A stretch of DNA of 64,000 bases from assembly GCF_031457805.1 (NCBI RefSeq), contig NZ_JAVDXI010000005.1, positions 186,001 to 250,000 of the forward strand. The letters are read 5' to 3'. This DNA comes from Caulobacter sp031457805. GTDB lineage: Bacteria; Pseudomonadota; Alphaproteobacteria; Caulobacterales; Caulobacteraceae. Shown here in pieces: positions 34,115-41,748 of this stretch. The stretch's first letter is position 1; the number at the start of each line of letters is the position of its first letter. Below the pieces are notes generated by a model. The model saw only the letters and a program-made list of their open reading frames with translations, was not told the DNA's origin and did no database searches. Both the position numbers and the translations under genes were made by a program.

Positions 34115-35798
34115 ATGATCAGCCGGAGGAAAGGCTTGAAGAGCGGCGCCGCGCCGAAGATCGACGCGCTCAGCCAGTCACTGGCGATGATCGAGTTCGA
34201 CACGACGGGCACGATCCTCGCGGCCAACGCTAACTTCTGCAAAAGCCCTCGGCTATGAGGAGCGGGAGATCATCGGCAAGCACCACAGCATGTTCGTCGA
34301 GGCGGAATACGCCGGAAGCCAAGCTTATCGCGATTTCTGGACCCAGTTGGTGAGCGGACAGTTCGATGCGCGCGAATATCTGCGCCTGGGCAAGGATAGC
34401 CGCGAAGTCTGGATCCAAGCGTCTTACAACCCGGTCAAGAACGCCGCTGGCCGCGTCACCTCGATCCTCAAGATCGCGACGGACATCACGGCTCAAAAGG
34501 AAGCGGACGCCGCCAGAACGGCCAAGCTCGACGCCGTGGAGCGCGTGCAGGCCACCATCGAGTTCACGCCCGACGGCGTGATTCACAACGCCAATGCGAA
34601 CTTCCTGGCCACGGTCGGTTACTCGCTGGCCGAGATCAAGGGCAAGCACCACAGCATCTTCGTCGAGCCCGCCTACGCCCAATCTGAAGCCTATAAGGCG
34701 TTCTGGCGCACGCTGAACGCCGGCGAGTTCGTGGCCGAAGAGTTCAAGCGGGTCGGAAAGGGCGGCAAGGAGGTCTGGATCCAGGCGTCCTACAACCCGG
34801 TGTTCGACTCCAAGGGTCGCGTGGTCAAGGTCGTCAAATTCGCGACCGAGGTGACCGGCCGCGTCGACGCGGTCGCTCAAATCGCCAACGCCCTGTCGCG
34901 GCTGGCCGCGAACGATCTAAGCTACCGGATGACCGGACAGATCGATACGCAGTTCGCCAGGGTCCGGGACGATTTCAACAACGCCGTCGCGGCGCTCGAT
35001 GAGACGATTGGAGCCGTCGCAGCGGCCTCGCAGAACGTCGCCTCCGGGGCTAGCGAGATCTCGAACGCTTCGGACAATCTCGCGCACCGCACGGAACAAC
35101 AGGCCGCCAGTCTCGAGGAAACCGCGGCGGCGTTGGATCAGATCACCGCCACGGTCAGCCGCAGCGCCGACGGCGCCAAGCGCGCTGCGGTGGCGGCGTC
35201 AGACGCCCGTGTTGACGCGGCCAAGTCCGGTGAGATCGTCAGCGAAGCGGTCTCGGCGATGGACGGCATCGAGTCGAGCTCAAGCCAGATCAACCAGATC
35301 ATCAGCGTGATCGACGAGATCGCCTTCCAGACGAATCTTCTGGCCCTGAATGCCGGCGTCGAGGCCGCGCGCGCTGGCGAGGCGGGCCGAGGCTTCGCGG
35401 TCGTGGCTCAGGAAGTCCGCGCCCTGGCGCAGCGCTCGGCCGACGCGGCCAAAGAAATCAAGGTCCTGATCGCCAACAGTTCGGCCCAGGTCGAGCGTGG
35501 CGTGAAACTGGTCGGCGATACAGGACGCGCGCTGCAAACGATTGTAGGCAAGGTGGGCGAGATCGATACGCTGATCCGCGAGATCGCCCAATCGTCCCAG
35601 GAGCAGTCGACAGGGTTGGGCGAGGTCAATGTGGCGGTCAATCAGATGGACCAGGTGACCCAGCAGAACGCCGCCATGGTGGAAGAGGCCACGGCTGCTG
35701 CGGCCAGCCTGCGTCATGAAGCCGACGAACTCGACAACCTGATCGCGCGCTTCCATGTCACGGCGCGCGCGGTCGGTCGACCACGGCTGGTCGCTTAG
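34115..35798 (+). pseudogene. Soluble PAS-PAS chemoreceptor, frameshifted in the first PAS domain
   Basis: The 5' part (ATG 34115; ALSQSLAMIEFDTTGTILAANANFCK) stops early. The rest continues one frame over (LGYEEREIIGKHHSMFVEAEY). Removing one A from the AAAA run at 34241-34244 restores a full first PAS domain that closely matches the second (VQATIEFTPDGVIHNANANFLATVGYSLAEIKGKHHS). The intact part has PAS2, a HAMP-like segment and the signalling hairpin AFQTNLLALNAGVEAARAGE. It has no membrane segments and ends GRPRLVA, without the WEEF tail of the other two receptors. It may be a true mutation, a sequencing error, or a product started at internal ATG 34290 (502 residues). Confidence 0.8.
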
Positions 35799-35867
35799 AT
35801 CATCACACCCCGACGCCGCCTGACCGTCCCGTCGTAGGCGTGGAATGGACGCCTGGCTGATGCCGGG

Positions 35868-36314
35868 CTACCGGCTCTCGCGCGTCTTCCGCGCCACATA
35901 GCGGCGCACGCGCTTGCGGGTCTTCTTCAGCAGGCGCCAGCGGGCCTTGCGCAGGACGAGTTTCTCGGTGCGCAGCATCTGCTGCCACACCACCAGCAGC
36001 ACCTCGGGCTCGCGGCGCATCAGGCGGCGGATGGGAAAAACGAGCTTGGGGTGGCGGCGCTGCAGGCGGATGAAGTGCTTGCGGGCCTGGAACGAGTAGC
36101 GCAGCACGATCATCAGGCCGATGACCAGTAGCGGCAGGCCCACATGCCCGGGCAGCGGGGTCAGGATCGCGCCGGCGAGGATGACCAGGACGCCGAAGCC
36201 GATGGCCGCCCAGCGGAAGGCGCGGGCGGCGGCTTCGCGCAGCAACAGGGCCAGTCGCGCACGGCGCCGGACCCTGTGCTTGACGCCATCCAAGGCTGAA
36301 GCGGTCGCGCTCAA
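35868..36314 (-). CDS. Small membrane protein, second of a tandem paralogous pair
   Basis: A roughly 148-residue protein with a membrane hairpin (about 45-80: FRWAAIGFGVLVILAGAILTPLPGHVGLPLLVIGLMIVL, two segments joined by a turn). A very basic C-terminal half follows (RLQRRHPKLVFPIRRLMRREPEVLLVVWQQMLRTEKL). It is clearly related to the preceding gene at 36311-36730: TPLPGHVGLPL, HPKLVFPIRRL and REPEV recur. No ATG is available. TTG 36312-36314, overlapping the upstream stop as TTGA, is proposed; TTG 36293 is the alternative. Function unknown. Confidence 0.65.
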   Translation of the reverse strand: MSATASALDGVKHRVRRRARLALLLREAAARAFRWAAIGFGVLVILAGAILTPLPGHVGLPLLVIGLMIVLRYSFQARKHFIRLQRRHPKLVFPIRRLMRREPEVLLVVWQQMLRTEKLVLRKARWRLLKKTRKRVRRYVARKTRESR

Positions 36315-36730
36315 CGACCTGCTGTCTTGCGAGCCCGCCGTTTCAGCGACTTGCGCCAGCGAACGCCCACCCGCCACTTGCGGGGCATGACGATGCGCTC
36401 GATGCGCAGCGCCTGCTGCCACGCCACGGGGATGACCTCAGGCTCACGCCGAAGCAGGCGGCGGATGGGGAAGATCAGCTTGGGGTGCGCATGCTGGAAG
36501 CGGACGAACTGCTTGCGAGCCTTGAACGAGTTGCGCAGCACCAGCATCAGGCCGATCACCGTCAGCGGCAGACCCATCGGCCCCGGCAGGGGCGCGATCA
36601 GGGCGCCGCCGGCGATGAACACCAGGCCAAGCGCCACCAGCGCCACGCGCAGGAAGCGCGCGACGAACTCGCGGGCGAGATCATCGGCGGTGCGGCGGGC
36701 GCGCGGCATGGCGAGAGCAAAAGCATTCAT
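36311..36730 (-). CDS. Small membrane protein, first of a tandem paralogous pair
   Basis: A 139-residue protein with the same plan as its downstream neighbour: a membrane hairpin (about 28-68, with APLPGPMGLPLTVIGLMLVLR between) and a basic tail (HPKLIFPIRRLLRREPEVIPVAWQQALRIERIV). ATG 36728-36730 is taken, but no clear ribosome site precedes it; ATG 36709 is possible. Tandem duplication is the simplest origin. It resembles putative membrane proteins annotated as transmembrane (PGPGW-like) in Caulobacter; I do not recognise a named family. Confidence 0.7.
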   Translation of the reverse strand: MNAFALAMPRARRTADDLAREFVARFLRVALVALGLVFIAGGALIAPLPGPMGLPLTVIGLMLVLRNSFKARKQFVRFQHAHPKLIFPIRRLLRREPEVIPVAWQQALRIERIVMPRKWRVGVRWRKSLKRRARKTAGR

Positions 36731-36815
36731 GGGAGGTCAAACGGGCTTGCGCCTCGCTTGCTCCCTGGAAATCCAGTCAGCCCCGTTGCGCCTCCCCGAT
36801 ATGTGGAGGGAAGAA

Positions 36816-36832
36816 GGCGCCGTAAAGGCGCC
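36816..36832 (-). terminator. Probable terminator of the glycine cleavage operon
   Basis: GGCGCC (36816-36821) and GGCGCC (36827-36832) form a hairpin around GTAAA. On the minus strand it is followed by TTCTTCCC. It lies 30 bases after the gcvPB stop. Confidence 0.45.
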
Positions 36833-36861
36833 CTCTGGTCGCAAGGGGGGTATGGAAAATG

Positions 36862-38442
36862 CTATTCAGCCGCTAGTGGCGCCGCAGCAACAGGTTTCCA
36901 CTTCAACCGGGGCTTGCGGGCGGCCTGGGTCTCGTCCAGGCGCCGGAGCGGGGCCTGGAAGGGCGCGCCCTTGAACCGTTCGACGTCGCCGGCCTTGGCC
37001 GCGCCCGCCAGGGCGCGAAGGGCGGCGATGAAGCGATCCAGTTCGTGCTTGCTCTCGGTTTCGGTCGGCTCGATCAGCATCGCGCCGTGGACGACCAGCG
37101 GGAAGTACATGGTCATCGGGTGGAAGCCCTCGTCGATCATCGCCTTGGCGAAGTCGAGCGTGGTCACGCCGGTGCCTTCCAGCCAGCGGTCGTCGAACAG
37201 CGCCTCGTGCATGCACGGACCTTCGGGGAAGGCCGGCGTCATGACGTCCTTCAGCTGAGCCTTGACGTAGTTGGCGTTGAGGACGGCGTCCTCGGCCACC
37301 TGCTTCAGGCCATCGGCCCCGTGGCTGAGCATGTAGGCGTAGGCGCGCACATACATGCCCATCTGGCCGTGGAAGGCGCTCATGCGGCCAAAGGCGGTCC
37401 TGGCGTCGTCGTCGCCGGCGTGCTCGGCCAGCTCGAAGCCGTTGTCGCCGTGGGTCAGCCAGGGCGTCGGCGCGAACGGCGCCAGGGCCTCCGACAACAC
37501 CACCGGCCCAGCGCCCGGACCGCCGCCGCCGTGCGGCGTCGAGAAGGTCTTGTGCAGGTTGATGTGCATGGCGTCGACGCCGAGGTCGCCCGGACGCACC
37601 CGGCCGACAATGGCGTTGAAGTTGGCCCCGTCACAGTAGAAGTAGGCCCCCGCCGCGTGGGTCAGGCGGGCGATCTCGACGACGTCGCGCTCGAACAGGC
37701 CGCAGGTGTTGGGGTTGGTGACCATGATGGCGGCCACGTGGTCGCCAAGCTTGGACTCCAGGTCGGCGAGGTCGACGCGGCCGTCTTCGGTCTGGGCGAT
37801 CTCGACGACGGTGTAGCCGACGAAGGCCGCCGTGGCCGGGTTGGTGCCGTGGGCGCTGGTGGGCGCCAGGACCGTCTTGCGGTGACCGTTGCCGGCCGCC
37901 TCATGAGCGGCGCGGATGGCCAGGAGGCCGCAGAGCTCGCCATGGGCGCCGGCCTTCGGCGTCAGGGCGACGGCGGGCATGCCGGTCAGGGTCTTCAGCC
38001 AGTGGGCCAGGCGGTCCATCAGCTCCAGGGCGCCCTGCACGGTCGAGGTCGGCTGCAGCGGGTGGATGTCGGAGAAGCCCGGCAGGCGCGCCATCTTCTC
38101 GTTCAGGCGCGGGTTGTGCTTCATCGTGCACGAGCCCAGCGGATACAGCGCCAGGTCGATGGCGTGGTTCTTTTGGCTGAGGCGTACATAGTGGCGCACG
38201 ACTTCCGGCTCCGACAGGCCCGGCAGGCCGATCGGCTCGGACCGCAGCAGGCCCGCCAGATCGCTGGAGGGCGCGGCGGTGACGGCCGGCAGGTCGACGC
38301 CGGTCTTGTTCCAGCCGTCCAGTTCGAAGATCAGGGCCTCGTCCTGCAGCAGGCCGCGCGCGCCCGTCAGGGTCTGGTGACCGTTAGCGGCGTCGTTAGC
38401 GGCTTCGGGACGCGTGGGGCGGCCGACATTGTTCATGCTCAT
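36862..38442 (-). CDS. gcvPB: Glycine dehydrogenase (decarboxylating) subunit 2, GcvPB
   Basis: The PLP-bearing half of the split P-protein. With GcvPA it decarboxylates glycine and passes the aminomethyl group to lipoylated GcvH. The 526 residues contain the PLP-lysine region INLHKTFSTPHGGGGPGAGP, SAHGTNPATAAF and NPNTCGLFE. Its ATG overlaps the gcvPA stop by four bases (ATGA). It is the last gene of the riboswitch-controlled gcvT-gcvH-gcvPA-gcvPB operon. The split P-protein is usual in alphaproteobacteria of this group. Confidence 0.96.
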   Translation of the reverse strand: MSMNNVGRPTRPEAANDAANGHQTLTGARGLLQDEALIFELDGWNKTGVDLPAVTAAPSSDLAGLLRSEPIGLPGLSEPEVVRHYVRLSQKNHAIDLALYPLGSCTMKHNPRLNEKMARLPGFSDIHPLQPTSTVQGALELMDRLAHWLKTLTGMPAVALTPKAGAHGELCGLLAIRAAHEAAGNGHRKTVLAPTSAHGTNPATAAFVGYTVVEIAQTEDGRVDLADLESKLGDHVAAIMVTNPNTCGLFERDVVEIARLTHAAGAYFYCDGANFNAIVGRVRPGDLGVDAMHINLHKTFSTPHGGGGPGAGPVVLSEALAPFAPTPWLTHGDNGFELAEHAGDDDARTAFGRMSAFHGQMGMYVRAYAYMLSHGADGLKQVAEDAVLNANYVKAQLKDVMTPAFPEGPCMHEALFDDRWLEGTGVTTLDFAKAMIDEGFHPMTMYFPLVVHGAMLIEPTETESKHELDRFIAALRALAGAAKAGDVERFKGAPFQAPLRRLDETQAARKPRLKWKPVAAAPLAAE

Positions 38443-39785
38443 TGGGCGAACACCTTGGTCAGGGCCTTGGCGAAAACATTGATGTCGATATCGAGCGTGG
38501 TCTCGGTGGCGGCGACCAGCAGTACGTCGTCGAGGCCGGCCTTGGCGTCGAGGCGGGAGAACGGCACGCCGGCGATGACGCCGTGCGCGGCCAGGGTCTC
38601 GACGACCTCGGCGGCCTTACCCGGAACCTTGATGGCGAACTCGTTGAAGAAGCGCGGCGTGAGGATCTCGACGCCCGGCACGGCCTTCAGTGCGTCGCGC
38701 AGGGCCAGGGCCTTCTGGTGATTGACCGCCGCCAGCTGGCGCAGGCCCGTCTCGCCCAGCAGGCTCATGTGGATCGAGAAGGCCAGGGCGCAGAGGCCGC
38801 TGTTGGTGCAGATGTTCGACGTGGCCTTGTCGCGGCGGATGTGCTGCTCGCGGGTCGACAGGGTCAGCACGAAGCCGCGCTTGCCGTCGGCGTCGACGGT
38901 CTCGCCGCACAGGCGGCCCGGCATCTGGCGGACGAACTTTTCCTTGCAGGCGAAGAGGCCGACATAGGGACCGCCGAAGTTCAGGCCGTTGCCGATCGAC
39001 TGGCCTTCGGCCACGGCGATGTCGGCGCCCATCTCGCCCGGCGACTTCAGGAGGCCGTAGGAGACGGCTTCGGTGGTCACCACGATCAGCAGCGCGCCGG
39101 CGGCGTGTGCGGCCTCGGCGATCTTGCTCACGTCGGTGACCGTGCCGAACACGTTCGGGGTCTGGACGACGACGCAGGCGGTGTCGGCGTCGATGGCGGC
39201 GATCACGGCGTCTTCCGCGTCCACGGCGGCCGGCAGGGCGTTGGTGGTGACGCCGGCCGCGTGGGCCAGGGTCTCGATCGCGCCGACATAATGCGGGTGC
39301 AGGCCGCCCGACATCACCGCCTTGTTCTTGCGGGTGACGCGCTGGGCCATCATCACGGCCTCGGCCGCGCCGGTGGAGCCGTCATAGAGCGAGGCGTTGG
39401 CCACTTCCATGCCGGTCAGGGCCGCGACCTGGGTCTGGAACTCGAACAGGACCTGCAGGGTACCCTGGGCGATTTCCGGCTGGTACGGCGTGTAGCTGGT
39501 CAGGAACTCCGACCGCTGGATGATGTGGTCGACCGTGGCCGGCACATGGTGGCGATAGGCGCCGGCGCCGCAGAAGAACGGCCCCTCCCCCGCCGCGCGA
39601 TTGCGACGGGCCAGGCCCGCCATCTCGCGTTCGACATCCAGCTCGCCGGCATGGTGCGGCAGGTCCACCGGCACGTCACGGCGGGCCGAGGCCGGCACGT
39701 CGACAAAGAGGTCGTCGATCGACTTGACGCCGATCGCGCCGAGCATCTCGACGCGGTCTTCGGGGGTCAGGGGGAGGTAGCGCAT
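38439..39785 (-). CDS. gcvPA: Glycine dehydrogenase (decarboxylating) subunit 1, GcvPA
   Basis: The 448-residue partner of GcvPB. It has the PLP-dependent fold but not the PLP lysine. Typical segments are YTPYQPEIAQGTLQVLFEFQTQVAALTGM, ANASLYDGSTGAAEA (listed in order), FGGPYVGLFACKEKFVRQMPGRL and REQHIRRDKATSNICTN. It begins 117 bases after gcvH, and the gap is filled by a palindromic repeat. It overlaps gcvPB by four bases. Confidence 0.96.
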   Translation of the reverse strand: MRYLPLTPEDRVEMLGAIGVKSIDDLFVDVPASARRDVPVDLPHHAGELDVEREMAGLARRNRAAGEGPFFCGAGAYRHHVPATVDHIIQRSEFLTSYTPYQPEIAQGTLQVLFEFQTQVAALTGMEVANASLYDGSTGAAEAVMMAQRVTRKNKAVMSGGLHPHYVGAIETLAHAAGVTTNALPAAVDAEDAVIAAIDADTACVVVQTPNVFGTVTDVSKIAEAAHAAGALLIVVTTEAVSYGLLKSPGEMGADIAVAEGQSIGNGLNFGGPYVGLFACKEKFVRQMPGRLCGETVDADGKRGFVLTLSTREQHIRRDKATSNICTNSGLCALAFSIHMSLLGETGLRQLAAVNHQKALALRDALKAVPGVEILTPRFFNEFAIKVPGKAAEVVETLAAHGVIAGVPFSRLDAKAGLDDVLLVAATETTLDIDINVFAKALTKVFAQ

Positions 39786-39802
39786 GTTTTCTGTGCCTGA
39801 TT

Positions 39803-39897
39803 TGTCATCCCGGCCGTAGCGGAGCGGAGAGCCGGGACCTCAGAAAGCGCGGCGCTTCCGGTGGTCCCGGCTCGGCCTTCGGCCGTCCGGGATGACA
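39803..39897. repeat. Long palindromic intergenic repeat between gcvH and gcvPA
   Basis: TGTCATCCCGG (39803-39813) pairs with CCGGGATGACA (39887-39897), and inner AGCCGGGACC (39830-39839) pairs with GGTCCCGGCT (39863-39872). The element fills almost the whole gcvH-gcvPA gap, and a stable RNA hairpin here could set the relative expression of the two halves of the operon. No other full copy was seen in the window. Confidence 0.75.
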
Positions 39898-39902
39898 GGT
39901 TT

Positions 39903-40268
39903 CTACAGCGTGGCGAGGAAGGCTTCGTAGGCGTCGCGATCCATCAGGGCGTCGACTTCAGCCGGGTTCGACAGCTTGATCTTGGCGAACCAGCCGCCGC
40001 TTTCCGGCAGGGCGTTGACGGTTTCCGGCGCGCCGGCCAGCTCACCGTTGCCCTCGATCACCTCGCCCGACACCGGGGCGTAGACGTCCGAGGCGGCCTT
40101 GACGCTCTCGACGACGGCCAGGCCCTCGCCCTGCTTGACGACCTTGCCGGCTTCCGGGGTCTCGACGAACACGACGTCGCCCAGCTGCTCGGCGGCGTAG
40201 GCGGTGATGCCGACCGTGGCCACGTCGCCCTCGACGATGACCCACTCGTGATCCTTGGTGAAACGCAT
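39903..40268 (-). CDS. gcvH: Glycine cleavage system H protein
   Basis: A 121-residue lipoyl carrier that shuttles the aminomethyl group from P- to T-protein and is reoxidised by lipoamide dehydrogenase. Lipoyl-lysine Lys57 lies in VVESVKAASDVYAP. The N-terminal FTKDHEWV and GITAYAAEQLGDVVFVETPE are diagnostic. It lies 18 bases after gcvT. The repeat at 39803-39897 follows its stop, before gcvPA. Confidence 0.97.
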   Translation of the reverse strand: MRFTKDHEWVIVEGDVATVGITAYAAEQLGDVVFVETPEAGKVVKQGEGLAVVESVKAASDVYAPVSGEVIEGNGELAGAPETVNALPESGGWFAKIKLSNPAEVDALMDRDAYEAFLATL

Positions 40269-40286
40269 CTTGGTGAGTCCCCTGAG

Positions 40287-41399
40287 TTAGATTTTGCGGA
40301 CGTAACGGTTCGGAACGAACGGGCTGGCGACCACCTCGGCGGCGGCCGGCTTGCCCCGGACGATGACCTTGAGCTGCGTCCCCACAGCCGAGAAGGCCGG
40401 TGGGGCGAAACCGATGGCGATCGGGTAGCCGAGGCTGGGGGCGAAGCCGCCGCTGGTCACCTTGCCGATGACATTGCCCGCTTCGTCGGCGATCTCGGCG
40501 CCTTCGCGGGCCGGCGCGCCTTGCAGCACCTTGAGGTTCACGCGGACGCGCGACAGCTCGCCGGCCAGTTCCTTGGCGATGCGGGCCGCGCCCAGATAGT
40601 CGCCGGCCTCGCGGCGCGACTTGCCGACGGCGAAGTTCAGACCGGCCTCGACCGGCGAGACGGTCTCGTCCAGGTCGTGGCCATAGAGCGGCAGCCCGGC
40701 CTCCAGACGCAGGCTGTCGCGGGCGCCCAGGCCGATCGGCTTGACGCGCGCGTCGGCCAGCAGGGTGTTCCACACCCGCTCGGCGGCGTCGGCCGGGACC
40801 GAGATCTCATAGCCGTCCTCGCCGGTGTAGCCCGAACGCGAGATGATGGCGTCGACGCCGAAAGCGGTCAGCGCGCGAGCGTCCATGAACACCATCTGCG
40901 CGGCTTCCGGCACGTGGGCGGTCAGCACGGCGGCGGCCTCAGGACCTTGCAGCGCCAGCAGCGCGCGGTCTTCCAGGCGGGTCACGGTGGCCTCGCCCGC
41001 CAGTTCGCGGGCGATGATGGCGTAGTCATTGTCCTTGCAGGCGCCGTTGACAACGACGAACAGGCCGTCCTCATCCGGACGCGCGGTCATCAGGTCATCG
41101 ACAATGCCGCCGTCGGCGTTCAGCAGCACGCCGTAGCGCTGCTTGCCGGCCTTCAGGCCCTGGTAGTCCGCCGAGACGACCTTCTCGAAGCTCTTGGCGG
41201 GGTTCTCGCCCCGGATGCGAGCCTGGCCCATGTGTGAGACGTCGAACAGGCCCGCGTGCTCGCGGGTCCACAGGTGCTCTTTCAGCACCCCGTCCTTGTA
41301 CTGCACCGGCATGGAATAGCCCGCGAACGGCACCATGCGCGCGCCGGCCGCCACGTGGGCGTCGTAAAGCGGAGTCTTCTTCAGATCTTGATCGGACAC
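40287..41399 (-). CDS. gcvT: Aminomethyltransferase, glycine cleavage T protein
   Basis: Transfers the methylene group from aminomethyl-GcvH to tetrahydrofolate, releasing ammonia. The 370 residues show TPLYDAHVAAGARMVPFAGYSMPVQY, HTREHAGLFDVSHMGQ-like segments, RSGYTGEDGYEI and GLGARDSLRLEAGLPLYGHD. The start is GTG 41397-41399, with GGAG nine bases upstream; a TTG at 41414 would extend over that site. It is the first gene of the operon, 52 bases downstream of the tandem glycine riboswitch. Confidence 0.95.
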   Translation of the reverse strand: MSDQDLKKTPLYDAHVAAGARMVPFAGYSMPVQYKDGVLKEHLWTREHAGLFDVSHMGQARIRGENPAKSFEKVVSADYQGLKAGKQRYGVLLNADGGIVDDLMTARPDEDGLFVVVNGACKDNDYAIIARELAGEATVTRLEDRALLALQGPEAAAVLTAHVPEAAQMVFMDARALTAFGVDAIISRSGYTGEDGYEISVPADAAERVWNTLLADARVKPIGLGARDSLRLEAGLPLYGHDLDETVSPVEAGLNFAVGKSRREAGDYLGAARIAKELAGELSRVRVNLKVLQGAPAREGAEIADEAGNVIGKVTSGGFAPSLGYPIAIGFAPPAFSAVGTQLKVIVRGKPAAAEVVASPFVPNRYVRKI

Positions 41400-41450
41400 G
41401 CGAGCGGGCTCCAAGCGGGGACGGCGACGGGACCGGCCTTACGCCGGCAA

Positions 41451-41652
41451 GTCGCCCCCGCTGTCCCTTGGGCCTGAGAGATTCCGGCCTCGCCCCTCTG
41501 CCGGACGGGTTTGGCCTTGCTCCTTCGGCGAGCCCCTTCCGTGAAGAGGCTGCTTTCCAGCGTTCCTAAACCCGCGCGGTCCTTTTGCCTGAGCGTTTCC
41601 GGGGCGGTTGCGCCTTCGGCCTCGGGAGCGAATCCCGATGTCTCCCGCGAGG
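41451..41652 (-). promoter_or_regulatory. Tandem glycine riboswitch (gcvT element)
   Basis: On the minus strand two glycine aptamers follow each other. Aptamer 1 (41652 to about 41572) has GCGGGAGA, CCGAAGGCGCAA and GCTCAGGCAAAAGGACCG. Aptamer 2 (about 41565 to 41451) has CTGGAAAG, GCCGAAGGAGCAAGGC, CTCTCAGGCCCAAGGGACAG. These are the standard conserved blocks, joined by the usual short linker. The RNA lies just before gcvT and switches on glycine degradation when glycine is high. No terminator-like hairpin was assigned after aptamer 2, so control may act at translation. Confidence 0.95.
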
Positions 41653-41717
41653 GTCGTGAGGCTCATGCGGGACGGTCCACCTGGAGTCAAGCTGGACCGA
41701 CCCCATCCCCGCCGATT

Positions 41718-41737
41718 TCCCCGGCGTTCGCCGGGGA
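41718..41737 (-). terminator. Hairpin after the metalloprotease gene
   Basis: TCCCCGGCG (41718-41726) and CGCCGGGGA (41729-41737) form a 9-bp stem with a 2-base loop. It lies 12 bases after the metalloprotease stop and ahead of the riboswitch transcript. There is no T-run, so termination is only probable. Confidence 0.4.
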
Positions 41738-41748
41738 GGTCGGAGGCG

